Below, in pieces: positions 7,523-17,452 of a stretch of DNA of 64,000 nt. How positions within the stretch are numbered: the first letter of the stretch is position 1; each line of letters opens with the position of its first letter. The stretch lies in NCBI GenBank assembly GCA_964512675.1, contig CAZEJR010000006.1, positions 43,517 to 107,516 on the forward strand, given 5' to 3'. A model generated the notes under the pieces. The model saw nothing but the letters and a program-made list of their open reading frames with translations. It was not told where the DNA came from and searched no databases. A program made the position numbers and the translations under genes. The DNA is from A07HB70 sp964512675. Lineage in GTDB: Archaea; Halobacteriota; Halobacteria; Halobacteriales; Haloferacaceae.

Positions 7523-8794
7523 GTGACCCGAGCACACGCTCCGACGACGCCGCCGGTCGCGCTCACGGTCGCGGGCAGCGACTCCGGCGGCGGCGCGGGG
7601 ATACAGGCCGACCTGCGGACGATGGCGGCTCACGGCGTCCACGGGACGAGCGTCGTGACCGCCACCACGGCCCAGCACACCCGCGGCGTCGAGGACACAC
7701 ACGTCCTCCCGGTCGACCACGTCCGGGCGCAGTACCGCGCGGTCGCAGACGACCTCGACCCCGGCGCGGTCAAGACGGGGATGCTCGCGACGGCCCCCGT
7801 CGTCGAGGCGGTGACGGATCTCCTCGCCGACGCCGCGGCGCCGGTCGTCGTCGACCCGGTGATGGTCGCCGCGTCGGGCGACCGGCTGCTGAGCGAGGCC
7901 GCCGAGACCGCGTACGAGGGGCTACTGTCGGAGGCGCGCCTCGCGACGCCGAACGCCGACGAGGCCGAGGTGCTCGCCGGGCAGACGGTGGAGACGCCCG
8001 CCGACGCCGTCGCGGCGGGCGAGGCGATCCGTGAGACGGGCGCCGACGCCGTCCTGGTGAAAGGCGGTCACCTGCCGGGCGAGTCGGTCGTCGACACGCT
8101 CGTGACCGCCGACGGCGTCGAGCGGCTCGAACACCCGCGGGTCGACGCCGACGCCACCCACGGCTCCGGCTGTGTGCTGTCGAGCGCCGTCGCGGCGCGG
8201 CTCGCGTCTGGCGAGGCGCTGTCCGGGGCCGTCGCCGCCGCGACGGCGTACCTCGAGCGCGCGGTACGCTACGGCGTCGACGTCGGCGAGGGACCGGGCG
8301 CGGTCGACCCGCTCGTCGACCTGTGCGACGACGCGGCGCGCGAGCCGACGGCGGAGGCCGTGACGGCGCTGGCCGAGCGGCTCGTCGACGCCGGCGTCGC
8401 GGCGCTGGTGCCGGACACCGGCCTCTCGGTCGCCGGCGCGACACCCGGCGCCGAGACCCGGGCCGACGTCGCGGCGGTCGACGGTCGTGTCGTGCGGACC
8501 CGCGACGGCCCGCGTCGGGTCGGCGCGGCGCGGTTCGGCGCCGACGACGCCGTCGCGCGGGCGCTCCTCGGCACGCGCGAAACCGACCCGTCGCTCCGGT
8601 TCGCCGTCGCGGTCCGGCGGAACGCCGCTGTCGCGCTGGCCGGCGACCGGGTGTCTGCCGTCCGGAGCCGTGGCCTCGACGACGGGCGGCTCTGCCTGTT
8701 CGGGCCGACACCCGACGCCGTCGCGCGCGCGCTGCTCGCCGGCGAGGACGACGACAGGACGGGGGAGTCGGAGAGCCGACATCCGACGTCGTAG
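7523..8794 (+). CDS. thiDN: Bifunctional hydroxymethylpyrimidine (phosphate) kinase / thiamine-phosphate synthase ThiDN
   Basis: A 423-residue fusion. Residues about 10-260 are the ribokinase-fold ThiD domain, with GSDSGGGAGIQAD near the N-terminus, VVDPVMVAASGDRLL, and the anion-hole motif THGSGCVLSS. Residues about 275-410 are the ThiN domain (VPDTGLSVAGA, then RFGADDAVARALL), the archaeal thiamine-phosphate synthase. The product phosphorylates HMP-P and couples it to the thiazole phosphate in thiamine synthesis. Start is a GTG at 7523. Two ThDP-dependent enzyme genes lie within 12 kb, but no operon link is seen. Confidence 0.93.
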   Translation: MTRAHAPTTPPVALTVAGSDSGGGAGIQADLRTMAAHGVHGTSVVTATTAQHTRGVEDTHVLPVDHVRAQYRAVADDLDPGAVKTGMLATAPVVEAVTDLLADAAAPVVVDPVMVAASGDRLLSEAAETAYEGLLSEARLATPNADEAEVLAGQTVETPADAVAAGEAIRETGADAVLVKGGHLPGESVVDTLVTADGVERLEHPRVDADATHGSGCVLSSAVAARLASGEALSGAVAAATAYLERAVRYGVDVGEGPGAVDPLVDLCDDAAREPTAEAVTALAERLVDAGVAALVPDTGLSVAGATPGAETRADVAAVDGRVVRTRDGPRRVGAARFGADDAVARALLGTRETDPSLRFAVAVRRNAAVALAGDRVSAVRSRGLDDGRLCLFGPTPDAVARALLAGEDDDRTGESESRHPTS

Positions 8795-8864
8795 CCGGGC
8801 GCGTGGGGGATCGTGGCCCGGTGGCGACCGTCACGCTTTATCCGACCGCCGGCAACCGGCGGCC

Positions 8865-11474
8865 ATGGGAATCGTCGAGGAGTTCACCCGCCTGAAGCGG
8901 GCGTCGGGGGCGGACGTCCTCGCGATGCAGGTCGGCGACTTCTACGAGTTCTTCGACGACGACGCCGAGCTCGTCGCGGCCGAACTCGACCTGAAGGTGT
9001 CCGAGAAGGCAGCCGGCGGGACGACCCACCCCATGGCGGGCGTACCCTGCTCCGAGCTGACGCCGTACCTCCGGGCGCTCGTCGAGCGGGGCTACCGCGT
9101 CGCGGTCGCAGACCAGCGCGAGGAGGCGCTTGCCGACGGGAGCCGCGCGCGCGAGGTGACCCGCGTCGTCACGCCAGGGACGCTCGTCGACGCCGACGAC
9201 GCGGCGGCGCGGCACCTCGCGGCGCTCTGCCGCGTCGACGGCCGGTACGGACTGGCGCTCGTCGACCCGACGACCGGTCGATTCCTCGCGACGACGGCTG
9301 CGGACGACGACGGCGCCGTCGCCGAGCTCGCCCGGTTCGCCCCGACAGAACTCCTGCCGGGACCGGACGCCCGCGACGACCCGGCGCTGCTCGACGCTCT
9401 CCGGGACGCGACGGACGCGACGCTGACGCTCCACGAGGGACGGGCGTTCGGGCCGAGACGGGCCGAGCGTGCGCTCGCCGAGCAGTTCGGCGAGGGCGTC
9501 GTCGACGGTCTCGGCCTCTCGCGTCCGGCCGTCGCGGCGGCGGGCGCCGCCGTCGCGTACGTCGAGGCGACGAACGAGGCGGCGCTGGCGGCGATGACGC
9601 GGCTCCAGCCGTTCGACGGCGCCGACCACGTCGCGCTCGACGCGACGACCCGGCGGAACCTCGAGCTCGTCGAGCCGATGACCGGCGACGGCCCGGCGCT
9701 CGTCGACGTCGTCGACCACACCGCGACGCCGGCGGGCCGGCGACGCCTCCGCGAGTGGCTCGTCCGGCCCAGCCGCGACGTCGCGGAGGTCGAGCGCCGC
9801 CACGACGCCGTCGGCGCGCTTGCGGCGACGGCGCTCGCCCGTGACCGGCTGGCCGAACTCCTCGACGCGACGTACGACCTCGAGCGGCTGGCCGCCCGCG
9901 CCGCGAGCGGGAGCGCCGACCCCGTCGCGCTCCGGCGTGTGGGCGAGACGCTCGCGCTCCTGCCGGACCTGCGCGAGACGGTCGCGGAGACGCCGCTCGC
10001 GTCCTCGCCCGTCGCGGACCTGCTCTCGCGGTTCGACCGCGAGGCCGCCGCGGCCCTGTGCGAGCGTATCGACGCCGCGCTCGTCGACGACCCGCCGGCG
10101 GACGCGAGCGACGGCGGCGTCTTTCGTCGCGGCCACGACGACGCCCTCGACGACCTGATCGAGGACCACGAGACCGTCGTCGCGTGGCTCGACGGGCTCG
10201 GCGAACGCGAGCGCGAGCGGACGGGGATCACCCACCTCCAGGTCGACCGGAACGCGACCGACGGCCACTACATCCAGGTCGGACAGTCCGAGACCGACCG
10301 GGTTCCGGACGACTACCGCGAGATCAAGACACTCAAGCGGTCGACACGGTTCGTCACCGACGACCTCGAGGAGCGCGCCCGCGAGGTTCGGCGACTGGAG
10401 AGCGAGCGCGCGGAGCGCGAGCGGGCGCTGTTCGAGGCGTTCCGCGAGACGGTCGGCGAGCGCGCCGACCTGTTGCGCGCCGTCGGCCGGGCGCTGGCAG
10501 AGCTCGACGCGCTCGGGAGCCTCGCGACCCACGCCGTCGAGGCCGACTGGTGCCGTCCGACGCTCGCTCCAGACGCGCCGAGACTGCTCGCGCTCGACGC
10601 CGCGCGTCACCCCGTCGTCGAGGCGACGACGGAGTTCGTGCCGAACGACCTCCGGCTCGACCCGGACCGGCGGCTCCTGCTCGTCACCGGCCCGAACATG
10701 AGCGGCAAGTCGACGTACATGCGACAGGCGGCGCTCGCCGTCGTCCTCGCACAGGCCGGGTCGTTCGTCCCCGCCGCCGACGCGACAGTCGGGCCCGTCG
10801 ACGCCGTCTACACCCGTGTCGGCGCGCTCGACGAACTCGCGGGCGGGCGTTCGACGTTCATGGTGGAGATGGAGGAGCTGGCGAACATCCTCCACGGCGC
10901 GACCGAGCGGTCGCTCGTCGTCCTCGACGAGGTGGGCCGCGGAACGGCCACCTACGACGGCATCAGCATCGCGTGGGCGGCGACAGAGTACCTCCACAAC
11001 GAGGTGCGCGCCCGGACGCTGTTCGCCACCCACTACCACGAGCTGACGGGGCTGGTCGAGGAGCTCCCGGCTGCTGCGAACGCACACGTCGCCGTCGACG
11101 ACACGGGCGACGGCGTGACGTTCCTCCGGACCGTCCACGAGGGCCCGACCGGCCGCTCGTACGGGGTCCACGTCGCCGACCTCGCCGGCGTGCCGGCGCC
11201 GACCGTAGACCGCGCCGCCGACGTGCTGTCGCGGCTCCGGGACGAGCGGGCGGTGGAGGCCCGTGGCGGCGGCGGCGAGCCGGTCCAGACGACGTTCGAC
11301 CTGGGCGCCGGGGAGTTCCGGACGCCGGAGGACGGCGACTCCGGGTCGGGGTCCGACACCGACCCCGCGGCGGCGGCGGTTCTCGCGGAGCTGCGCGAGC
11401 TCGACGTCGACGAGACCGCGCCCTTAGAGCTGATGCGTCGGCTCCAGGAGTGGCAGCGGCGGCTCGACGGCTGA
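8865..11474 (+). CDS. mutS: DNA mismatch repair protein MutS
   Basis: An 869-residue MutS1-type protein starting at ATG 8865 (MGIVEEFTRLKR). The mismatch-recognition motif Phe26-Tyr27-Glu28 is in GDFYEFF. Connector, core and clamp regions follow (ITHLQVDRNATDGHYIQVGQ). The ATPase carries Walker A GPNMSGKST near residue 609, Walker B VVLDEVGRGT and the ATHYHEL motif. The tail (about 795-869) is acidic and ends with a helix (LELMRRLQEWQRRL). It recognises mispairs and works with MutL, which is encoded 2.8 kb downstream on the same strand but separated by two broken genes. Confidence 0.96.
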   Translation: MGIVEEFTRLKRASGADVLAMQVGDFYEFFDDDAELVAAELDLKVSEKAAGGTTHPMAGVPCSELTPYLRALVERGYRVAVADQREEALADGSRAREVTRVVTPGTLVDADDAAARHLAALCRVDGRYGLALVDPTTGRFLATTAADDDGAVAELARFAPTELLPGPDARDDPALLDALRDATDATLTLHEGRAFGPRRAERALAEQFGEGVVDGLGLSRPAVAAAGAAVAYVEATNEAALAAMTRLQPFDGADHVALDATTRRNLELVEPMTGDGPALVDVVDHTATPAGRRRLREWLVRPSRDVAEVERRHDAVGALAATALARDRLAELLDATYDLERLAARAASGSADPVALRRVGETLALLPDLRETVAETPLASSPVADLLSRFDREAAAALCERIDAALVDDPPADASDGGVFRRGHDDALDDLIEDHETVVAWLDGLGERERERTGITHLQVDRNATDGHYIQVGQSETDRVPDDYREIKTLKRSTRFVTDDLEERAREVRRLESERAERERALFEAFRETVGERADLLRAVGRALAELDALGSLATHAVEADWCRPTLAPDAPRLLALDAARHPVVEATTEFVPNDLRLDPDRRLLLVTGPNMSGKSTYMRQAALAVVLAQAGSFVPAADATVGPVDAVYTRVGALDELAGGRSTFMVEMEELANILHGATERSLVVLDEVGRGTATYDGISIAWAATEYLHNEVRARTLFATHYHELTGLVEELPAAANAHVAVDDTGDGVTFLRTVHEGPTGRSYGVHVADLAGVPAPTVDRAADVLSRLRDERAVEARGGGGEPVQTTFDLGAGEFRTPEDGDSGSGSDTDPAAAAVLAELRELDVDETAPLELMRRLQEWQRRLDG

Positions 11475-11484
11475 CCGGCCGGGG

Positions 11485-13097
11485 CTACGCCTCGTAGCGG
11501 AGGTCCGGCCGCGACAGCGTCGTCTCCTTCTCGGTGACCACCTGGACCAGCGTGTAGGTGCCGTCCTCGACGGCCTCGATGCCCTCCGCCAGCGCACCGC
11601 GGAGCTCGCCGGGGCTCTCGACGTGGATTCCCTTCCCGCCGAGGGACTCCGTGACGCCCACGAGGTCGCCGCCGAACGGCGTGTCGTAGCTCGCCATCTC
11701 GTGGTTCTTGAGGTAGACGGAGAGCACGGGTAGATCCTCGCGGGTCGCCGTCTCGATGTCCATCCCGGTCATGCCGACGGCACCGTCGCCCCAGACGTTC
11801 ACACAGAGCTTCTCTGCGCGGGCGATCTTCGCGCCGAGCGCCAGTCCTAGCGAGTAGCCGAGCTGGGTCGTCTTGCCCCAGCCGAGATAGCCCATCGGCT
11901 CCGTCGCGGCGTAGAACGCGGCCATGAATTCCCGCGGGTTGCCGGCGTCGGCGGTGACGACCGCGTCGTCCTTCGGGAGCAGCTCGTCGAGCTCGTGGAC
12001 GACGCGGTAGGGGCCGATCGGCGCCGTGTCGTCGGTGAGCCTGTCCGCCCAGTCCGCGACCCACTCGGACCGACTCCGGTCTATCTCCCGCACCACGTCG
12101 TCGCGCCGACCGCGAGGACCGTCGAGGCGCTCCTCGGCGGCGTCGACGAGCGCCTCCAGCACCAGCGTCGCGTCGCCCGGCAGCGCCACGTCGACGTCTG
12201 CCTCCTTGCCGATATCACCGGGGTCGAGCGTCGAGTGGACGATCGTGTTGTCGCTCGGGACAGTGAGGCCGTACGCGGTCGTCGAGAAGCTACAGCCGAC
12301 GCCGAACAGACAGTCCGTCTCCTGCATGAACTGTGCGAGCTGTCGCGGCTCGGACTCCGAGGCCGCACCGAGCGAGAGCGGGTGGTCCTCCGGAAACGCG
12401 CCTCTGGCGTTCAGGCTGGTCGCGACCGGCACTCGAGCAGCTCGGCGAACGCCCGAAGCGGCGCCCACGCCCCGGCGTAGTTGACGCCCTGTCCGGCGAA
12501 CACGGGCTCGTCGGCGGCGAGTAGCTCGTCGAGCGCGGCCTCGACCCCTGCCGGGTCCGGCCCGACCCGGCTCCGCGACGTCGGAGCGTAGCCGCCGTCG
12601 CCGACCTCGGCGTCCCACACGTCCATCGGCACCTCGACGAGCGCGGGACGGGGCCGACCGTTGCGGGCGGCGTGGAACGCGCGCCGGAGCGTCTCGACGA
12701 CCGCGTCGGGGTCGTCCAGCTGCTCGGCGGTCTTGGTGACGTGTTCGTAGTTGCGCACGGAGTTGAACTTCAGGTCGACGTCGGTCTTCGCACGATCGTA
12801 GCCGCGCGGGAGCGCGACCATCGGGACGGACTCGGCGTAGGCCTGTGCGATCCCGGGAAACGAGTTCTCGGTGCCGGGCCCGTGCTGGCAGCAGAACACG
12901 CCGACCTCCTCGCCGGCGGTGATCCGCGAGACACCGTCGGCCATATGCTCCGCGATGCGCTCCTGTCGCGTCACGACCGTGCGGATGCCGGCGTCCTCGG
13001 CGGCGCCGGAGTCGAGCAGCGGGTTCGACGGGAATCCGAACAGGTAGTCGCTCCCCTCCCGAGCGAGGATCTGCGCGATCGCCTCTGTGACGTCCAT
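11485..13097 (-). pseudogene. Thiamine-diphosphate-dependent enzyme (acetolactate synthase-like), interrupted by one frameshift
   Basis: From ATG 13097 the frame encodes the PYR domain (MDVTEAIAQILAREGSDYLF, with the activating Glu in TRQERIAEHMADG) and part of the central domain. It stops at 12411. The rest (VPVATSLNARGAF to DLRYEA) continues in another frame to 11485 and includes the ThDP motif GDG...N (NVWGDGAVGM to VYLKN). Loss of one base in GAG-GTG near 12433 explains the break; restoring it gives one protein of about 537 residues with every landmark present. It could be a recent pseudogene or a sequencing error. The TATA-like box at 13127-13132 fits its promoter. Confidence 0.85.
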
Positions 13098-13126
13098 AGC
13101 TCCGACTCTGGCCAGTTCACGCGAAC

Positions 13127-13132
13127 TTATAA
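13127..13132 (-). promoter_or_regulatory. TATA-like box TTATAA for the ThDP enzyme gene
   Basis: TTATAA is centred about 30 bp upstream of the ATG at 13097 in a GC-rich intergenic gap. That spacing suits a leaderless haloarchaeal transcript. It is too far (about 70 bp) from the divergent GTG at 13203 to serve that gene in the same way. Confidence 0.5.
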
Positions 13133-13202
13133 CTACGGACGCGACGGCCACCTCCGGCGGCGAACGGGACGAAACGCTCAACTGCCGACCGACCCGGCTG
13201 CC

Positions 13203-14139
13203 GTGACCCGACTCGCCCTCGAACGGCTGTGTGTCCACGAGTCGGTCGAGAACGTGCTCCCGACCGAGCCGTTCGTCGCGGCGTTCGACGACCTGCCGAT
13301 CCCGGCGGCCCTCGTCGGCGACGACGAGCAGTACGCGGAGACGGACGGTGTGGTGAGCTACTGCCCACACGACGGGCTCCTCGACGCGGCGTGGACACAC
13401 TGTGCCCGCGCAGGCTACGACGACTTCGACACCGACGCCTACGCGTCACGCGGTGTCCCGCTCACGAACTCGACGGGGATCCACGCCGCGACGGTCGGCG
13501 AGATCGCCCTCGGCTACGCGCTCTCGCTGGCGCGCTACCTCCACGTCTATCGCGACCAGCAAAACGAGACCGACCGGCGCGACCCGCCGTACGACCGGCC
13601 GTTCACGCTCCAGGCCGAGCGACTCTGTGTCGTCGGCCTCGGTACGATCGGCAGCGGGATCGCGGCCCGTGCCGACGCCCTCGGGATGGACGTCGTCGGG
13701 GTCCGGCGGTCGCAGGAGCCGACCGAGGTCGTCTCGGCGCTGTACCCCCCCCGACGACCTCCACGAGGCGATCGCGGACGCCCGGTTCGTCGCGCTGGCG
13801 GTGCCACACACCCCCGAGACGGAGGGGACGCTCGGCGCCGCCGAGTTCGGCGTGATGCGCGACGACGCCTACGTCGTCAACGTCGCGCGCGGGCCCGTCG
13901 TCGACGAGCCGGCGATGGTCGAGGCGCTCCGGGCGGGCGAGATCGCCGGCGCCGGGCTGGACGCGTTCGAGACGGAGCCGCTGCCGGCGGACTCGCCGCT
14001 GTGGGAGATGGACGAGGTGATCGTCTCGCCGCACGTGGCGTCGGCGACGAACCGCTACCACCTCGACATCGCCGGCCTCGTTCGCGAGAACGTCGAGCGG
14101 TTTCGGTCGGGCGAGCCGCTGCGGAACCGGGTGGCGTAG
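13203..14139 (+). pseudogene. D-2-hydroxyacid dehydrogenase, interrupted by a frameshift in a C8 run
   Basis: The frame opens with GTG at 13203 and encodes the N-terminal catalytic part and the start of the Rossmann fold (CVVGLGTIGSGIAARADAL). It is thrown off at a run of eight C at about 13745-13752. In the next frame the protein resumes directly (PPDDLHEAIADARFVALAVP) and ends at 14139. The active-site His is in VIVSPHVASATN, and RGPVVDE and the Glu of FETEPL are also there. Seven C instead of eight would restore a protein of about 312 residues. The cause may be slippage, a sequencing error or true decay. Confidence 0.85.
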
Positions 14140-14314
14140 GCGCGGCGCCGAACGGAGAGGGGCCACGAGGCCGAGGCCGGCGACGACGGAGCCGTCCGAG
14201 GGGAGGCGCGGGCCGGCGCGAGGCGTCTCCGCGAGACCGAGCGCGGCGCTTCCTGCTGTCCCGCCCCGCCCCCCGAGCGCCGGCTTCAAGCCTCCCGGTG
14301 TCGAGTGTCGCCCG

Positions 14315-16252
14315 ATGAGCAACGGCGGGACGATCGAACGACTGGACGAGACGACGGTCCGCCGCATCGCCGCGGGCGAGGTGGTCGAGCGGCCGGCGTC
14401 GGCGGTCAAGGAGCTGGTCGAGAACAGCCTCGACGCCGGCGCGGCCCGCGTCGCGGTCCGGGTCGCGGGCGACGGCACCGACCTGATCCGGGTGCGCGAC
14501 GACGGCGCCGGGATGACGGCGACGGAGCTCGCCGTCGCCGTGGAGGAACACACCACCTCGAAGATCGGGTCCGCGGACGATCTCGACCGGCTCGGTACGC
14601 TCGGGTTCCGTGGCGAGGCGCTGTACACTATCGGCGGCGTCTCGCGGCTGGAGGTTCGGTCGCGTCCGCCAGACGCAGACCAGGGCCACCGTGTCGTCGT
14701 CGACAACGGGACCGTCGGCGACGTCGAACCGGCGGCCTGTCCGCCCGGGACGGTCGTCGAGGTGTGCGACCTGTTCGGCGAGACGCCCGCGCGCCGGAAG
14801 TTCCTCGGGCAGCCGTCGACGGAGTTCGCCCACGCCAGCCGCGTCGTCTCGCGGTACGCCCTCGCCAACCCGGACGTGTCGGTGTCGCTCTCGCACGACG
14901 GCCGCGAGACGTTCGCCACCGACGGGCGCGGGCGACTGCGTCCGGCAGTGCTCTCGGTCTACGGCCGCGAGGTGGCCGAGTCGATGGTCGACGTCGACAC
15001 CCGACCCGACGGCCCGGTCGACCGCGTCCACGGCCTCGTCTCGCACCCCGAAACAACCCGGGCATCGCAGGACTACCTCGCCACGTTCGTCAACGGGCGC
15101 TCGGTCTCCTCGCCGGTGGTGCGCCAGGCCGTCGTCGCCGCGTACGGCGGTCAGCTCGCGGCAGACCGCTATCCGTTCGCCGTCCTGTTCGTCGAGGTGG
15201 CGCCCGACGCCGTCGACGCGAACGTCCACCCGCGCAAGACGGAGGTACGCTTCGACGACGCGACCGCGGTCGAGCGGGCGGTCCGCGAGGCCGTCGACGC
15301 GGCGCTCGTTGACGACGGGCTGGTGCGGTCCGGCGCGCCGCGGGGCCGGAGTCAGCCGGCGGAGACGACGGTGACGCCGGACGGCGCGACAGAGCAGTCG
15401 GCCGACGACGCGGGCGCCGGCGGCGAGCCGACCGACGACGGCTCCGGGGACGCGACGACCCCGCGCGGGGCGTCGGTCGACAACGGCTCCGGCGGACCCG
15501 AGCGCCCGCAGTCGGACGACGACGACCCGACCGGCGGTCCGACTCCGGGCGTGTCGACGCGTGACCGTCCGGCCCGCGCCGTCGCACCGACGGCACAGCG
15601 GACGCTCGAGGGCGACGACCCCGGCGTCCGCGAGTTCGACCGGCTCCCGCCGATGCGGGTGCTCGGTCGGCTCCACGAGGCGTACGTCGTCGCGGAGACG
15701 CCCGACGGGCTCGTGCTGGTGGACCAGCACGCCGCCGACGAGCGGGTGCACTACGAACGGCTCCGGGCCGAACTGGTAGACGACGCCGCGACACAGGCCC
15801 TCGCAGACCCCGTCGACCTCGAGCTGACCGCCCGCGAGGCGGCGCTGTTCGCCGACCACGCCGACGCGCTGGCGCGGCTGGGCTTTCGCGCCGTCCGGAC
15901 CGGCGAGCGGACCGTCGAGGTGCGCACCCGACCGACAGCGCTGGGCGAGGCGCTCGACCCGACACTCCTGCGAGACGCACTGGCCGACGCCGCCGCGGGG
16001 TGCGCGGACCGAACCGTCGACGCCGTCGCCGACGACCTGCTCGCCGACCTCGCCTGCCGTCCGGCGGTGACGAGCGGGACGTCACTGACCGAGGGGTCGG
16101 TGCTCGACCTCCTCGCGGCGCTCGACGGCTGTGCGGACCCGTTCGCCTGTCCACACGGGCGACCGACGGTCGTCCGGATCGACCGCGAGGAGCTGGCAGA
16201 CCGGTTCGAGCGCGACTACCCGGGCCACGGTCGCCGGCCGGAGATGGAGTGA
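14315..16252 (+). CDS. mutL: DNA mismatch repair protein MutL with endonuclease signature
   Basis: A 645-residue protein. The N-terminal GHKL ATPase shows IAAGEVVERPASAVKELVEN, DDGAGM and GFRGEAL. A transducer domain follows, with NVHPRKTEVRF. An acidic linker spans about residues 345-440. The C-terminal dimerisation domain contains DQHAADERVHYE from residue 470, which fits the metal-binding endonuclease motif DQHA-x2-E-x4-E, and CPHGRP from residue 612, the associated zinc site motif. MutL would therefore nick the strand itself, as in organisms without MutH. Encoded on the same strand as mutS, 2.8 kb away. Confidence 0.96.
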   Translation: MSNGGTIERLDETTVRRIAAGEVVERPASAVKELVENSLDAGAARVAVRVAGDGTDLIRVRDDGAGMTATELAVAVEEHTTSKIGSADDLDRLGTLGFRGEALYTIGGVSRLEVRSRPPDADQGHRVVVDNGTVGDVEPAACPPGTVVEVCDLFGETPARRKFLGQPSTEFAHASRVVSRYALANPDVSVSLSHDGRETFATDGRGRLRPAVLSVYGREVAESMVDVDTRPDGPVDRVHGLVSHPETTRASQDYLATFVNGRSVSSPVVRQAVVAAYGGQLAADRYPFAVLFVEVAPDAVDANVHPRKTEVRFDDATAVERAVREAVDAALVDDGLVRSGAPRGRSQPAETTVTPDGATEQSADDAGAGGEPTDDGSGDATTPRGASVDNGSGGPERPQSDDDDPTGGPTPGVSTRDRPARAVAPTAQRTLEGDDPGVREFDRLPPMRVLGRLHEAYVVAETPDGLVLVDQHAADERVHYERLRAELVDDAATQALADPVDLELTAREAALFADHADALARLGFRAVRTGERTVEVRTRPTALGEALDPTLLRDALADAAAGCADRTVDAVADDLLADLACRPAVTSGTSLTEGSVLDLLAALDGCADPFACPHGRPTVVRIDREELADRFERDYPGHGRRPEME

Positions 16253-16296
16253 TCGATCACGAAGAATTATACCTGGCGGATTCGACGCCTCGCGCG

Positions 16297-16452
16297 ATGC
16301 CGGAGTGTCAGAACTGCGGTGGCTTCGTCACCGAGGCGTACGTACGGGTGTTCGCCCCGAACGGGATGCGGAATCCGCGAGTCTGCCCGGACTGTGAGGA
16401 CCGGGTTCGGGACGGCGCCGAGGTGCGCGAGGCCCGGAGCAAGCGCCACTAG
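16297..16452 (+). CDS. Small zinc-ribbon protein
   Basis: A 51-residue protein beginning MPECQNCGGFVTEAYVRVF. Two CxxC pairs (CQNC and CPDC) can bind one zinc ion, followed by a basic tail (EVREARSKRH). It resembles a widespread family of very short haloarchaeal zinc-ribbon proteins with no known function. An AT-rich box (GAATTATACC, 16264-16273) lies about 28 bp upstream and fits a leaderless promoter. Confidence 0.8.
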   Translation: MPECQNCGGFVTEAYVRVFAPNGMRNPRVCPDCEDRVRDGAEVREARSKRH

Positions 16453-16489
16453 CGATTTATACCCACGGCGCGGGAGACGCCGGTAGCCA

Positions 16490-17452
16490 GTGACCGACAT
16501 CGTGACCGTCGGCGAGGCGCTGTTGCGGCTCTCGCCGCCCCGGGGTGACCGACTCGCGAACGCGACCGGCTTCGACGCGTACGTCGGCGGTGCGGAGGCG
16601 AACGCCGCCGTCGCCGCCGCGGGACTGGGCGCAGAGACGGCGTGGCTCTCCCGTCTGCCCGACTCGCCGCTCGGGCGGCGGGTCGTCCGCGAACTCCACG
16701 CTCACGGTGTCCGGACCGGGGTGACGTGGGACGACGACCGGCGGCTCGGCACCTACTACCTCGAGCGCGGCACCCGCCCCCGCGGGAGCGAGGTGTACTA
16801 CGACCGCACGGGCTCCGCCGCGGCGGCGATGACGCCGGAGCATCTGCCCGGCAGCGTGGTGCGGAACGCCGACACCTGCTTCGTCACCGGAATCACCCCC
16901 GCGCTGAGCGAGTCGGCGCGCGAGACGACCCGCGCGGCGTTGGAGGCGGCGAGCGAGGCCGGCACCCGGACGGCGTTCGACCCGAACTACCGGTCGAAGC
17001 TGTGGGACGCCGAGACGGCCCGCGAGACGTACGAGTCGCTGCTCGGCCACGTCGACGTCCTCGTCGTCGCTCGGCGCGACGCCGCCGACGTCCTCGGCGC
17101 GCCGGACCGGCCGGTGCCGATGGCGAACAGCCTCGCCGCCGAGTACGGCTGCGAGACGGTCGTGGTGACCCGCGGCGATCGGGGTGCGCTCGTTCTCCAC
17201 GGCGACGAGGTCCACGAGGCCGACGCACACGACACGGAGACGGTGGACCCGGTCGGGAGCGGCGACGCGCTCGCGGGCGCGTTCCTCGCCGCCCGGGCCG
17301 ACGGCGACGGCGTCGCCGACGCCCTCGAACTCGGCGTCGCTGCCGCTGCGGTCAAACGCACCGTCGCCGGCGACCTGCTGGTGAGCAGCCGGGCCGAACT
17401 CGCGGCGCTCGCCGGACATCGACCGGACAGCCGCGACCGAATGACGCGCTAG
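16490..17452 (+). CDS. PfkB-family sugar kinase, 2-keto-3-deoxygluconate kinase-like
   Basis: A 320-residue ribokinase-fold enzyme starting at GTG 16490. The N-terminal substrate motif is VGGAEANAAVAAAGLG, and the ATP/catalytic motif DPVGSGDALAGAF carries the base Asp. The overall pattern (GEALLRLSPP, then YYLERGTRPRGSEVYYDR) is that of KDG kinases of the haloarchaeal semi-phosphorylative Entner-Doudoroff route. The exact sugar (KDG, KDGal or fructose) is inferred only. It overlaps the psiE-like gene tail to tail by 4 bp. Confidence 0.82.
   Translation: MTDIVTVGEALLRLSPPRGDRLANATGFDAYVGGAEANAAVAAAGLGAETAWLSRLPDSPLGRRVVRELHAHGVRTGVTWDDDRRLGTYYLERGTRPRGSEVYYDRTGSAAAAMTPEHLPGSVVRNADTCFVTGITPALSESARETTRAALEAASEAGTRTAFDPNYRSKLWDAETARETYESLLGHVDVLVVARRDAADVLGAPDRPVPMANSLAAEYGCETVVVTRGDRGALVLHGDEVHEADAHDTETVDPVGSGDALAGAFLAARADGDGVADALELGVAAAAVKRTVAGDLLVSSRAELAALAGHRPDSRDRMTR

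Noticed and set aside
8838..11171. Long minus-strand frame opposite mutS
   Set aside because: Mirror frame created by GC-rich codon use; the plus strand carries every MutS motif.
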